Origin: Tenrec ecaudatus
Lineage: Eukaryota > Chordata > Mammalia > Afrosoricida > Tenrecidae
DNA length: 64,000 nucleotides
Assembly (NCBI RefSeq): GCF_050624435.1
Contig: NW_027457738.1
Span: 560,501 to 624,500 of the forward strand
Direction: 5' to 3'
The notes beneath the pieces were generated by a model. The model did no database searches. It was not told the origin of the DNA and saw nothing but the letters and a program-made list of their open reading frames with translations. The translations under genes were made by a program, and so were the position numbers. Every line of letters begins with the position of its first letter. The first letter of the stretch is position 1. Positions 1 to 11,990 of this stretch are shown piece after piece.

Positions 1-1664
1 CTGCATTGTGCAAGTGCCCGCTAGTTAACCTAGATAGTCCAAGTGCCCGCTAGTTAACCTACATAGTCCAAGGGCCCTCTAGTTAACCTGGATAGTCCAA
101 GTGCCCACTATTGTATGTACATAGTCCAAGTGCCCGCTGAGGAACCTACATAGTCCAAGTACCCGATAGGGAACCTACATATTCCAAGTGCCCGTTAGGG
201 AACCTAGATAGTCCAAGTGCCCGTAGGGAACCTATATAGTCCAAGTGCCCGCTAGGGAACCTGCATAGTCAAAGTGCCCGCTAGGGAACCTGCATTGTGC
301 AAGTGCCCGCTAGTTAACCTACATAGTCCTAGTGCCCGCTAGTTAACCTACATAGTCCAAGGGCCCTCTAGTTTCCTGGATAGTCCAAGTGCCCACTATT
401 GTATGTACATAGTTCAAGTGCCCGCTAGGTAACCTAAATTGTCCAAGAGTCCGCTAGTTAACCTACATAGTCCAAGTGCCCGCTAAGTAACCTTGATAGT
501 CCAAGGTCCTGCTAGTTAACCGACATAGTCCAATGCCCGATAGGGAACCTACATATTCCAAGTGCCCGCTGAGGAACCTACATAGTCCAACTACCCGATA
601 GGGAACCTACATATTCCAAGTGCCCGTTAGGGAACCTAGATAGTCCAAGTGCCCGCTAAGGAACCTACATAGTCAAAGTGCCCACTAGGGAATCTGCATT
701 GTGCAATTGCCCACTAGTTAATCTAGATAGTCCAAGTGCCCGCTAGTTAACCTACATAGTCCAAGGGCCCTCTAGTTAACCTGGATTGTCCAAGTGCCCA
801 CTATTGTATGTACATAGTTCAAGTGCCCGCTAGGTAACCTAGATTGTCCAAGAGTCCGCTAGTTAACCTACATAGTCCAAGTGCCCGCTAAGTAACTTAG
901 ATAGTCCAAGGTCCTGCTAGTTAACCTACATAGTCCAATGCCCGATAGGGAACCTACATAGTCCAAGTGCCGACTGAGGAACCTACATAGTCCAAGTACG
1001 CGATAGGGAACCTACATATTCCAAGTGCCCGTTAGGGAACCTAGATAGTCCAAGTGCCCATAGGGAACCTATATAGTCCAAGTGCCCGCTAGGGAACCTA
1101 CATAGTCAAAGTGCCCGCTAGGGAACCTGCATTGTGCAAGTGCCCGCTAGTTAACCTAGATAGTCCAAGTGCCCGCTAGTTAACCTACATAGTCCAAGGG
1201 CCCTCTAGTTAACCTGGATATTCCAAGTGCCAACTATTTTATGTACATAGTTCAAGTGCCCGCTAGGTAACCTAAATTGTCCAAGAGTCCGCTAGTTAAC
1301 CTACATAGTCCAAGTGCCCGCTAAGTAACCTAGATAATCCAAGGTCCTGCTAGTTAACCTACATAGTCCAATGCCCGATAGGGAACCTACATAGTCCAAG
1401 TGCCCGCTGAGGAACCTACATAGTCCAAGTACCCGATAGGGAACCTACATATTCCAAGTGCCCGTTAGGGAACCTAGATAGTCCAAGTGCCCGTAGGGAA
1501 CCTATATAGTCCAAGTGCCCGCTAGGGAACCTACATAGTCAAAGTGCCCGCTAGGGAACCTGCATTGTACAAGTGCCCGCTAGTTAACCTAGATAGTCCA
1601 AGTGCCCGCTAGTTAACCTACATAGTCCAAGGGCCCTCTAGTTAACCTAGATAGTCCACGTGCC
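1..1664. repeat. Short HOR block, 14-15 units per period
   Basis: A diverged marker unit containing CACTATTGTATGTAC starts at 106, 394 and 799, a mutated form starts at 1232, and the next is at 1665. The periods are therefore 288, 405, 433 and 433 bp. The 433-bp period equals 15 units of 29 bp less two bases, matching its two 28-bp units. The 405-bp copy equals 14 units less one base. Each period carries the same ordered variants: GGGCCCTCTAG, the marker, AAGAGTCCGC, AAGGTCCTGC, AATGCCCGATAG, CCCGTTAGGG, then CTGCATTGTGC. The same roughly 430-bp module reappears inside the larger HOR further right (6298-6730, 11587-11990, 17651-18083). This block may be the end of a local expansion of that module. 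Confidence 0.9.
830..842. other. Recurrent 13-bp inverted repeat at unit joins
   Basis: Where a GGTAA tail meets a G-form unit the join reads CTAGGTAACCTAG, two perfect 6-bp complementary arms (CTAGGT and ACCTAG) around one A. This combination recurs many times across the window. The commoner GTTAA tail gives a weaker palindrome centred on GTTAAC. Such dyads could be binding sites for a dimeric protein, but nothing in the sequence proves it. Confidence 0.7.
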
Positions 1665-2019
1665 CACTATTGTATGTACATAGTCCAAGTGCCCGCTAGT
1701 TTCCCTTGATCATCCAAGTGCCCGCTAGTTAACCTACATAGTCCAAGTGCCTGATAGGGAACCTACATAGTCCAAGTGCCCGCAGAGAACCTACATAGTC
1801 CAAGTGTCCGATAGGGAAACTACATATTCCAAGTGCCCGTTAGGGAAACTAGATAGTCCAAGTACCCATAGGGTACCTATATAGTCCATGTGCCCGCTAG
1901 GGAACCTACATAGTCAAAGTGCCCGCTAGGGAACCTGCATTGTGCAAAAGCCCGCTAGTTAACCTAGATAGTCCAAATGCCCGCTAGTTAACTTACATAG
2001 TCCAAGGTCAGCTAGTTAA

Positions 2020-2048
2020 CCTACATAGTCCAAGTGCCCGCTAGTTAA
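2020..2048. repeat. Reference monomer, C form
   Basis: This is an exact copy of the second main unit form. It differs from the G form only at base 5, where CTAGATAG becomes CTACATAG. G-form and C-form units often alternate, giving a 58-bp dimer, although runs of one form also occur. The change removes both the WGATAR match and the CTAG site across the unit join. Many HOR-specific variants sit on one or other of these two backgrounds. Confidence 0.93.
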
Positions 2049-3915
2049 CCTACATAATCCAAGGTCAGCTAGTTAACCTAGATAGTCCAAGTGCCCGATA
2101 GTTAACCTATATAATCCAAGAACCCGCTAGTTAACCTAGATAGTCCAAGTTCCCGCTAGTTAACCTACATAGTCCAAGGGCCCGCTAGTTAACCTAGATA
2201 TTCCAAGTGCCCGCTAGTTAACCTACATAGTCAAAGTGCCCTTAGGGAACCTATATAGTCCAAGTGCCTGCTAGGGGACCTGCATTGTACAAGTGCCCGC
2301 TAATCAACCTAGATAGTCCAAGTGACCGCTAGTTAAACTAGATAATCCAAGTGCCCGCTAGTTAACCTTGATCATCCAAGTGCCCGCTAGTTAACCTACA
2401 TAGTCCAAGTGCCTGATAGGGAACCTACATAGTCCAAGTGCCCGCAGAGGAACCTACATAGTCCAAGTGCCCGATAGGGAACCTACATATTCCAAGTGCC
2501 CGTTAGGGAACCTAGATAGTCCAAGTGCCCGCAGGGAACCTATATAGTCCAAGTGCCCGCTAGGGAAGCTACATTGTCAAAGTGCCCGCTAGGGAACCTG
2601 CATTGTGCAAGTGCCCGCTAGTTAACCTAGATAGTCCAAGTGCCCGCTAGTTAACTTACATAGTCCAAGGTCAGCTAGTTAACCTAGATAGTCCAAGTGC
2701 CCGCTAGGGAACCTACATAGTCCAAGAACCCGCTAGTTAACCTAGATAGTCTAAGTGCCCGCTAGACAACCTACATTGTCCAAGGGCCCGCTAGTTAACC
2801 TAGATATTTCAAGGGCCCGCTAGTTAACCTAGATCGTCCAAGTGTCCGCTAGTTAACCTACATAGTCCAAGTTCTCGTTAGGTAACCTAGATAGTACAAG
2901 TGCCCGCAAGGTAACCTACATAGTCCAAGTGCCCACTAGGTAACCTAGATAATCCAAGTTCCTGTTAGCTAACCTAGATAATCCAAGTGCCCGCTAGGTA
3001 ACCTACATAGTCCAAGTGCCCTTTCGTTAACCTAGGTAGTCCAAGTGCCCGCTAGGTAACCGACATAGTCAAAGGGTCCGCTAGGTAACCTATATAGTCC
3101 ATGTGCCCGTTACCTAACCTAGATAGTCCAAGTGCCCGCTAGTTAACCTATATAATCCAAGAACCCGCTAGTTAACCTAGATAGTCCAAGTTCCCGCTAG
3201 TTAACCAAATAGTCTAAGTGCCCGCTAGTTAACCTACATAGTCCAAGTGTCCACTAGGTAACCTACATAGTCCAAGTGCCCGCTAGGTAAATTACATAGT
3301 CCAAATGCCCGCTAGGCAACCTAGATAGTCCAAGTGTCCGTTCGTTAACCTAGATGGCCAAGTGCCCGCTAGGTAACCTAGACATTCCAAGTGTCTGCTA
3401 GGTAATCTACATAGTCCAAATGCCTGTTCGTTAACCTACATAGTCCAAGGGCCCACTAGTTAACCTAGATCCTCCAAGGGTCCTCTAGTTAACCTGCATA
3501 GTCCAAGTGCCGCTAGGAAACCTACATAGTGCAAGTGTCCCCTAGTTAACCTACATAGTCCAAGTGCCCGGTAGTTAACATAGATAGCCAAGTGTCCGCT
3601 AGGGAACGTACATAGTCCAAGTGCCCGCTAGGTAACCTAGATAGTGCATGTGCCCGGTATTAACCTACATAGTCCAAGTGCCCGCTAGGTAACCTAGATA
3701 GTCCAAGGTCCCCCTAGTTTACCTACATAGTCCAAGTGCCCGGTAGTTAACTTACATAGTCCAAGTGCCCACTCTGGAACTTACATAGTCCAAGTGCCTG
3801 CTAGGGAACCTACATAGTTCAAGTGTCCGTAGGGAACATACAAAGTCCAAGTGCCCGCTAGGGAATCTACATATTCCAAGGGCCCGCTAGTTAACGTAGA
3901 TAGTCCAAGTGCCCG

Positions 3916-3927
3916 CTAGTTAACTAG
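3916..3927. other. Perfect 12-bp palindrome CTAGTTAACTAG
   Basis: Loss of one C at the unit join turns the usual imperfect dyad into a perfect 12-bp palindrome, followed by GGATCATC. The variant is kept at the same place in A2, A3 and A4, so it is one old mutation copied with the HOR, not repeated selection. A related 10-bp palindrome, GTTAGCTAAC, occurs in other unit types, for example at 4553-4562. Confidence 0.8.
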
Positions 3928-6730
3928 GATCATCAAAGTGCCATCTAGTTAACTTACATAGTCCAAAGGCCTACTAGTTAACCTACATAGAGCAAGGGCC
4001 CGCTAGTTAACCTTGATAGTTCAAGTGCCCGCTAGTTAACGTACATAGTCCAAGTTCCCGCTAGGTAACCTAGACAGTCCAAGTGACCATTAGGTTACTT
4101 ACATAGTCCAAGTACCCGTTCGTTAACCTACATACTCCAAGTGCCCGCTAGGTAACGTAGATAGCCCAAGTGCCCGCTAGGGAACGTACATAGTCTAAGT
4201 GCCCGCTAGGTAACCTAGATAGTCCAAGTGCCCGCTAGTTAACCTACATAGTCCAAGTGCCTGCTAGGTTAACTACATAGTCCAAGTGCCCACTAGGTAA
4301 CCTAGACAGTCCAATTGCCCCCTAGTTAACGTAGACAGTCCAAATACCCAATAGTGAACCTACATAGTCTAAGTGCTCGCTAGGGAACCTACATACTCCA
4401 AGTGCTCGCTAGGCAACCAACATAGTCCAAGTGCCCGTTAGTTAACCTAGATATTCAAAATGCCTGCTAGGTAACCTAAATAGTCCAAGTGCCCGCTAGG
4501 GAACCTACATAGTCCAAGTGCCCGCTAGGTAAACTAGATAGTCCAAGTGCCCGTTAGCTAACCTAGATAGTCGAAGTGTCCGCTAGTTAACCTACATAGT
4601 CCAAGTGCCCGCTTGGTAACCTAGACAGTCCAAGTGACCGCTAGGTTACCTACATTGTCCAAGTGCACGTTCGTTAACCTAGATAGTCCAAGTGCCCGCT
4701 AGGGAAACTATATAATCCAAGTGCCCCCTAGTTAACCTAGATAGTCCAAGTGCCCGCTAGTAAACCTAGATAGTCCAAGGGCCCGCTAGAGAACCTACAT
4801 AGTCCAAGTGCCCGTTAGTTAACCTAGATAGTCCAAGTGCCTGCTTGGTAACCTAGATAGTCCAACAGCCCGCTAGGTAACCTACATACTCCAAGAACCC
4901 GCTAGGTAACGTAGATAGTTCAAGTGCCAGCTGGGTAAGCTAGATATTCCAAGTGCCCGCTAGGTAACCTATAAAATCTAAGTGCCCGCTAGTTTATCTA
5001 TGTAGTCCAAATGCCCGCTAGGGAATCTACATAGTCCAAGGGCCCGCTAGTTAACCTACATAGTCCAAGTACCCGCTAGTTAACCTAGATCGTCCAAGTG
5101 CCCGCTAGGTAACCTACATAGTCCAAGGGCCCGCTAGTTAACCTACATTGTCCAAGGGCTTGCTATGTAACCTACAAAGTCTACGTGCCCGCTAGGTTAT
5201 CTATATAGTCCAAATGCCCGCTAGGGAACCTACATAGTCCAAGTGCCCGCTAGTTAACCTAGATCGTCCAAGTGCCCGCTAGTTAACCAACATAGTCAAT
5301 GGGCCAACTAGTTAACCTAGATCGTACAAGTGTCTGCTAGTTAACCTACATAGTCCAAGTGCCACTTAGCTAACCCAGATAGTCAAAGGGCCCGCTAGTT
5401 AACATTGATCATCCAAGTGCCCGCTAGTTAACCTAGATAATCCAAGTGCACGCTAGTTAACCTAGATAGTCCAAGTGCCCTCTAGTTAACCTAGATCGTC
5501 CAAGTGCCCGCTAGTTAACCTACATTGTCGAAGGGCCTGCTAGTTAACCTACGTAGTCCAAGGTCCGCTAGTTAACCTAGATACTCCAAGTGCTCGCTAG
5601 TTAACCTAGATAGTCCAAATGCCCGCAGGTTAACCTAGATCGTCCAAGTGCCCGCTAGTTAACCTACATTGTCCAAGAACCCACTAGTTAACCTAGATAT
5701 TCCAAGTGCCCGCTAGTTAACCTAGATCGTCCAACTGTCCGCTAGTTAACCTACATAGTCCAAGTTCCCGTTAGGTGACCTAGATAGTACAAGTGCCCGC
5801 AAGGTAACCTACATAGTCCAAGTGCCCACTAGGTAACCTACATAGTCCAAGTGCCCACTAGATAAACTAAATAATCCAAATGCCCGCTAGGGAAACTACA
5901 TAGTCCAAGGGCCCGCTAGTTAATCTAGATAGTCCAAGTGCCCGCTAGTTAACCTACATAGTCCAAGGGCCATCTAGTTAACCTAGATAGTCCAAGTGCC
6001 CGCTAGGGGACGTACATAGCCCAAGTGCCTGCAGAGGAACCTACATAGTCCAAGTGTCCAAGTGTCCGATAGGGAACCTACATATTCCAAGTGCCCGTTA
6101 GGGAAGCTAGATAGTCCAAGTGCCCGTAGGGATCCTATATAGTCCAAGTGCCCGCTAGGGAAGCTACATAGTCAAAGTGCCCGCTAGGGAACCTGCATTG
6201 TGCAGGTGCCCGCTAGTTAACCTAGATAGTCCAAGTGCCCGCTAGTTAACCTACATAGTCCAAGGGCCCTCTAGTTAACCTGGATAGTCCAAGTTCCCAC
6301 TATTGTATGTACATAGATCAAGTGCCCGCTAGGTAACCTAGATTGTCCAAGTGTCCGCTAGTTAACCTACATAGTCCAAGTGCCCGCTAAGTAACCTAGA
6401 TAGTCCAAGGTCCTGCTAGTTAACCTACATAGTCCAATGCCCGATAGGGAACCTACATAGTCCAAGTGCCCGCTGAGGAACCTACATAGTCCAAGTACCC
6501 GATAGGGAACCTACATATTCCAAGTGCCCGTTAGGGAACCTAGATAGTCCAAGTACCCATAGGGTACCTATATAGTCCATGTGCCCGCTAGGGAACCTAC
6601 ATAGTCAAAGTGCCCGCTAGGGAACCTGCATTGTACAAGTGCCCGCTAGTTAACCTAGATAGTCCAAGTGCCCGCTAGTTAACCTACATAGTCCAAGGGC
6701 CCTCTAGTTAACCTAGATAGTCCACGTGCC

Positions 6731-6759
6731 CACTATTGTATGTACATAGTCCAAGTGCC
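6731..6759. repeat. Marker unit with CACTATTGTATGTAC (representative)
   Basis: This is the most diverged recurrent unit. The usual CCGCTAGTTAACCTAC is replaced by CACTATTGTATGTAC, after which the standard ATAG resumes. It begins at 106, 394, 799, 1665, 6298, 6731, 11587, 11991, 16673, 17651, 18084, 22766, 24206, 29144, 30618, 31630, 33070, 37604, 38992, 44450, 46068, 56458, 58714 and 62303, with a mutated copy at 1232. It removes the CpG and one CTAG. It is absent between 46068 and 56458, where the short-form D repeats lie. Its fixed place in each HOR makes it the best landmark in the array. Confidence 0.9.
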
Positions 6760-9700
6760 CGCTAGTTTCCCTTGATCATCCAAGTGCCTGCTAGTTAACC
6801 TACATAGTCCAAGTGCCTGATAGGGAACCTACATAGTCCAAGTGCCCGCAGAGAACCTACATAGTCCAAGTGTCCGATAGGGAAACTACATATTCCAAGT
6901 GCCCGTTAGGGAAACTAGATAGTCCAAGTACCCATAGGGTACCTATATAGTCCATGTGCCCGCTAGGGAACCTACATAGTCAAAGTGCCCGCTAGGGAAC
7001 CTGCATTATGCAAAAGCCCGCTAGTTAACCTAGATAGTCCAAGTGCCCGCTAGTTAACTTACATAGTCCAAGGTCAGCTAGTTAACCTACATAGTCCAAG
7101 TGCCCGCTAGTTAACCTACATAATCCAAGGTCAGCTAGTTAACCTAGATAGTCCAAGTGCCCGCTAGTTAACCTATATAATCCAAGAACCCGCTAGTTAA
7201 CCTAGATAGTCCAAGTTCCCGCTAGTTAACCTACATAGTCCAAGGGCCCGCTAGTTAACCTAGATATTCCAAGTGCCCGCTTGTTAACCTACATAGTCAA
7301 AGTGCCCTTAGGGAACCTATATAGTCCAAGTGCCCGCTAGGGGACCTGCATTGTACAAGTGCCCGCTAATCAACCTAGATAGTCCAAGTGCCCGCTAGTT
7401 AAACTAGATAATCCAAGTGCCCGCTAGTTAACCTTGATCATCCAAGTGCCCGCTAGTTAACCTACATAGTCCAAGTGCCTGATAGGGAACCTACATAGTC
7501 CAAGTGCCCGCAGAGGAACCTACATAGTCCAAGTGCCCGATAGGGAACCTACATATTCCAAGTGCCCGTTAGGGAACCTAGATAGTCCAAGTGCCCGCAG
7601 GGAACCTATATAGTCCAAGTGCCCGCTAGGGAAGCTACATTGTCAAAGTGCCCGCTAGGGAACCTGCATTGTGCAAGTGCCCGCTAGTTAACCTAGATAG
7701 TCCAAGTGCCCGCTAGTTAACTTACATAGTCCAAGGTCAGCTAGTTAACCTAGATAGTCCAAGTGCCCGCTAGGGAACCTACATAGTCCAAGAACCCGCT
7801 AGTTAACCTAGATAGTCTAAGTGCCCGCTAGACAACCTACATTGTCCAAGGGCCCGCTAGTTAACCTAGATATTTCAAGGGCCCGCTAGTTAACCTAGAT
7901 CGTCCAAGTGTCCGCTAGTTAACCTACATAGTCCAAGTTCTCGTTAGGTAACCTAGATAGTACAAGTGCCCGCAAGGTAACCTACATAGTCCAAGTGCCC
8001 ACTAGGTAACCTAGATAATCCAAGTTCCTGTTAGCTAACCTAGATAATCCAAGTGCCCGCTAGGTAACCTACATAGTCCAAGTGCCCTTTCGTTAACCTA
8101 GGTAGTCCAAGTGCCCGCTAGGTAACCTCCATAGTCAAAGGGTCCGCTAGGTAACCTATATAGTCCATGTGCCCGTTACCTAACCTAGATAGTCCAAGTG
8201 CCCGCTAGTTAACCTATATAATCCAAGAACCCGCTAGTTAACCTAGATAGTCCAAGTTCCCGCTAGTTAACCAAATAGTCTAAGTGCCCGCTAGTTAACC
8301 TACATAGTCCAAGTGTCCACTAGGTAACCTACATAGTCCAAGTGCCCGCTAGGTAAATTACATAGTCCAAATGCCCGCTAGGCAACCTAGATAGTCCAAG
8401 TGTCCGTTCGTTAACCTAGATGGCCAAGTGCCCGCTAGGTAACCTAGACATTCCAAGTGTCTGCTAGGTAATCTACATAGTCCAAATGCCTGTTCGTTAA
8501 CCTACATAGTCCAAGGGCCCACTAGTTAACCTAGATCCTCCAAGGGTCCTCTAGTTAACCTGCATAGTCCAAGTGCCGCTAGGAAACCTACATAGTGCAA
8601 GTGTCCCCTAGTTAACCTACATAGTCCAAGTGCCCGGTAGTTAACATAGATAGCCAAGTGTCCGCTAGGGAACGTACATAGTCCAAGTGCCCGCTAGGTA
8701 ACCTAGATAGTGCATGTGCCCGGTATTAACCTACATAGTCCAAGTGCCCGCTAGGTAACCTAGATAGTCCAAGGTCCCCCTAGTTTACCTACATAGTCCA
8801 AGTGCCCGGTAGTTAACTTACATAGTCCAAGTGCCCACTCTGGAACTTACATAGTCCAAGTGCCTGCTAGGGAACCTACATAGTTCAAGTGTCCGTAGGG
8901 AACATACAAAGTCCAAGTGCCCGCTAGGGAATCTACATATTCCAAGGGCCCGCTAGTTAACGTAGATAGTCCAAGTGCCCGCTAGTTAACTAGGGTCATC
9001 AAAGTGCCATCTAGTTAACTTACATAGTCCAAAGGCCTACTAGTTAACCTACATAGAGCAAGGGCCCGCTAGTTAACCTTGATAGTCCAAGTGCCCGCTA
9101 GTTAACGTACATAGTCCAAGTTCCCGCTAGGTAACCTAGACAGTCCAAGTGACCATTAGGTTACTTACATAGTCCAAGTACCCGTTCGTTAACCTACATA
9201 CTCCAAGTGCCCGCTAGGTAACGTAGATAGCCCAAGTGCCCGCTAGGGAACGTACATAGTCTAAGTGCCCGCTAGGTAACCTAGATAGTCCAAGTGCCCG
9301 CTAGTTAACCTACATAGTCCAAGTGCCTGCTAGGTTAACTACATAGTCCAAGTGCCCACTAGGTAACCTAGACAGTCCAATTGCCCCCTAGTTAACGTAG
9401 ACATTCCAAATACCCAATAGTTAACCTACATAGTCTAAGTACTCTCTAGGGAACCTACATACTCCAAGTGCTCGCTAGGCAACCAACATAGTCCAAGTGC
9501 CCGTTAGTTAACCTAGATATTCAAAATGCCTGCTAGGTAACCTAAATAGTCCAAGTGCCCGCTAGGGAACCTACATAGTCCAAGTGCCCGCTAGGTAAAC
9601 TAGATAGTCCAAGTGCCCGTTAGCTAACCTAGATAGTCGAAGTGTCCGCTAGTTAACCTACATAGTCCAAGTGCCCGCTTGGTAACCTAGACAGTCCAAG

Positions 9701-10511
9701 TGACCGCTAGGTTACCTACATTGTCCAAGTGCACGTTCGTTAACCTAGATAGTCCAAGTGCCCGCTAGGGAAACTATATAATCCAAGTGCCCCCTAGTTA
9801 ACCTAGATAGTCCAAGTGCCCGCTAGTAAACCTAGATAGTCCAAGGGCCCGCTAGAGAACCTACATAGTCCAAGTGCCCGTTAGTTAACCTAGATAGTCC
9901 AAGTGCCTGCTTGGTAACCTAGATAGTCCAACAGCCCGCTAGGTAACCTACATACTCCAAGAACCCGCTAGGTAACGTAGATAGTTCAAGTGCCAGCTGG
10001 GTAAGCTAGATATTCCAAGTGCCCGCTAGGTAACCTATAAAATCTTAGTGCCCGCTAGTTTATCTATGTAGTCCAAATGCCCGCTAGGGAATCTACATAG
10101 TCCAAGGGCCCGCTAGTTAACCTACATAGTCCAAGTACCCGCTAGTTAACCTAGATCGTCCAAGTGCCCGCTAGGTAACCTACATAGTCCAAGGGCCCGC
10201 TAGTTAACCTACATTGTCCAAGGGCTTGCTATGTAACCTACAAAGTCTACGTGCCCGCTAGGTTATCTATATAGTCCAAATGCCCGCTAGGGAACCTACA
10301 TAGTCCAAGTGCCCGCTAGTTAACCTAGATCGTCCAAGTGCCCGCTAGTTAACCAACATAGTCAATGGGCCAACTAGTTAACCTAGATCGTACAAGTGTC
10401 TGCTAGTTAACCTACATAGTCCAAGTGCCAGTAGGCTAACACAGATAGTCAAAGGGCCCGCTAGTTAACATTGATCATCCAAGTGCCCGCTAGTTAACCT
10501 AGATAGTCCAA

Positions 10512-10973
10512 GTGCACGCTAGTTAACCTAGATAGTCCAAGTGCCCTCTAGTTAACCTAGATCGTCCAAGTGCCCGCTAGTTAACCTACATTGTCGAAGG
10601 GCCTGCTAGTTAACCTACGTAGTCCAAGGTCCGCTAGTTAACCTAGATACTCCAAGTGCTCGCTAGTTAACCTAGATAGTCCAAATGCCCGCAGGTTAAC
10701 CTAGATAGTCCAAGTGCCCGCTAGTTAACCTAGATAGTCCAAGTGCACGCTAGTTAACCTAGATAGTCCAAGTGCCCTCTAGTTAACCTAGATCGTCCAA
10801 GTGCCCGCTAGTTAACCTACATTGTCGAAGGGCCTGCTAGTTAACCTACGTAGTCCAAGGTCCGCTAGTTAACCTAGATACTCCAAGTGCTCGCTAGTTA
10901 ACCTAGATAGTCCAAATGCCCGCAGGTTAACCTAGATCGTCCAAGTGCCCGCTAGTTAACCTACATTGTCCAA
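10512..10973. repeat. 231-bp local tandem duplication inside A2
   Basis: The run of units beginning with GTGCACGCTAG at 10512 starts again at 10743, a spacing of 231 bp. That is eight units, one of them the 28-bp AAGGTCCGC form. A1, A3 and A4 have a single copy at the matching place. The duplicated stretch includes the CATTGTCGAAGGG and CCTACGTAG variants. It is a private event of A2 and therefore recent. Confidence 0.88.
10700..10728. repeat. Reference monomer, G form
   Basis: This is an exact copy of the commonest G-form unit. Bases 1-9 read CCTAGATAG, bases 10-20 TCCAAGTGCCC and bases 21-29 GCTAGTTAA. It has one CpG (CCCGCT), two CTAG sites counting the join to the next G-form unit, a GTTAAC hexamer across the unit join, and AGATAG, which fits the WGATAR consensus. 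On the + strand it holds TAG or TAA stops in all three phases, so it cannot code for protein. The TAGTCCAAG core and the CTAG/TTAACC block look the most constant across the array. The bases between AAG and CCC and the GTTAA tail vary most. Confidence 0.95.
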
Positions 10974-11990
10974 GAACCCACTAGTTAACCTAGATATTCC
11001 AAGTGCCCGCTAGTTAACCTAGATCGTCCAACTGTCCGCTAGTTAACCTACATAGTCCAAGTTCCCGTTAGGTGACCTAGATAGTACAAGTGCCCGCAAG
11101 GTAACCTACATAGTCCAAGTGCCCACTAGGTAACCTACATAGTCCAAGTGCCCACTAGATAAACTAAATAATCCAAATGCCCGCTAGGGAAACTACATAG
11201 TCCAAGGGCCCGCTAGTTAATCTAGATAGTCCAAGTGCCCGCTAGTTAACCTACATAGTCCAAGGGCCATCTAGTTAACCTAGATAGTCCAAGTGCCCGC
11301 TAGGGGACGTACATAGCCCAAGTGCCTGCAGAGGAACCTACATAGTCCAAGTGTCCGATAGGGAACCTACATATTCCAAGTGCCCGTTAGGGAAGCTAGA
11401 TAGTCCAAGTGCCCGTAGGGATCCTATATAGTCCAAGTGCCCGCTAGGGAAGCTACATAGTCAAAGTGCCCGCTAGGGAACCTGCATTGTGCAGGTGCCC
11501 GCTAGTTAACCTAGATAGTCCAAGTGCCCGCTAGTTAACCTACATAGTCCAAGGGCCCTATAGTTAACCTGGATAGTCCAAGTTCCCACTATTGTATGTA
11601 CATAGATCAAGTGCCCGCTAGGTAACCTAGATTGTCCAAGTGTCCGCTAGTTAACCTACATAGTCCAAGTGCCCGCTAAGTAACCTATATAGTCCAAGGT
11701 CCTGCTAGTTAACCTACATAGTCCAATGCCCGATAGGGAACCTACATAGTCCAAGTGCCCGCTGAGGAACCTACATAGTCCAAGTACCCGATAGGGAACC
11801 TACATATTCCAAGTGCCCGTTAGGGAACCTAGATAGTCCAAGTGCCCGTAGGGAACCTATAAAGTCCAAGTGCCCGCTAGGGAACCTGCATTGTACAAGT
11901 GCCCGCTAGTTAACCTAGATAGTCCAAGTGCCCGCTAGTTAACCTACATAGTCCAAGGGCCCTCTAGTTAACCTAGATAGTCCACGTGCC

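Larger units (their letters stand above)
1665..6730. repeat. HOR A copy 1 (A1), 5066 bp
   Basis: Bounds are set by the marker unit at 1665 and its equivalent at 6731. The copy runs through a long fixed order of variant units: CTAATCAACC, GTTACCTAACC, GCACTCTGGAAC, TAACTAGGATCATC, the CGTTCGTTAACC type and others. The same order is seen in A2, A3 and A4. By eye, differences from A2 are scattered single bases plus a few indels. A1 has an extra 8-bp direct duplication (CCAAGTGT) at 6050-6065 that the others lack. It also lacks the 57-bp segment found in A3 at about 15381-15437 and the 978-bp block found near the end of A3. Confidence 0.9.
6731..11990. repeat. HOR A copy 2 (A2), 5260 bp
   Basis: This copy runs from marker unit to marker unit (6731 to 11991) and is collinear with A1. 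It is 194 bp longer. That is fully explained by a 231-bp (8-unit) internal tandem duplication at about 10512-10973, loss of the 8-bp slippage seen in A1, and loss of one 29-bp unit near the end (404 instead of 433 bp between 11587 and 11991). Like A1 it lacks the 57-bp, two-unit segment present in A3 and A4, so A1 and A2 look like sister copies. Confidence 0.9.
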
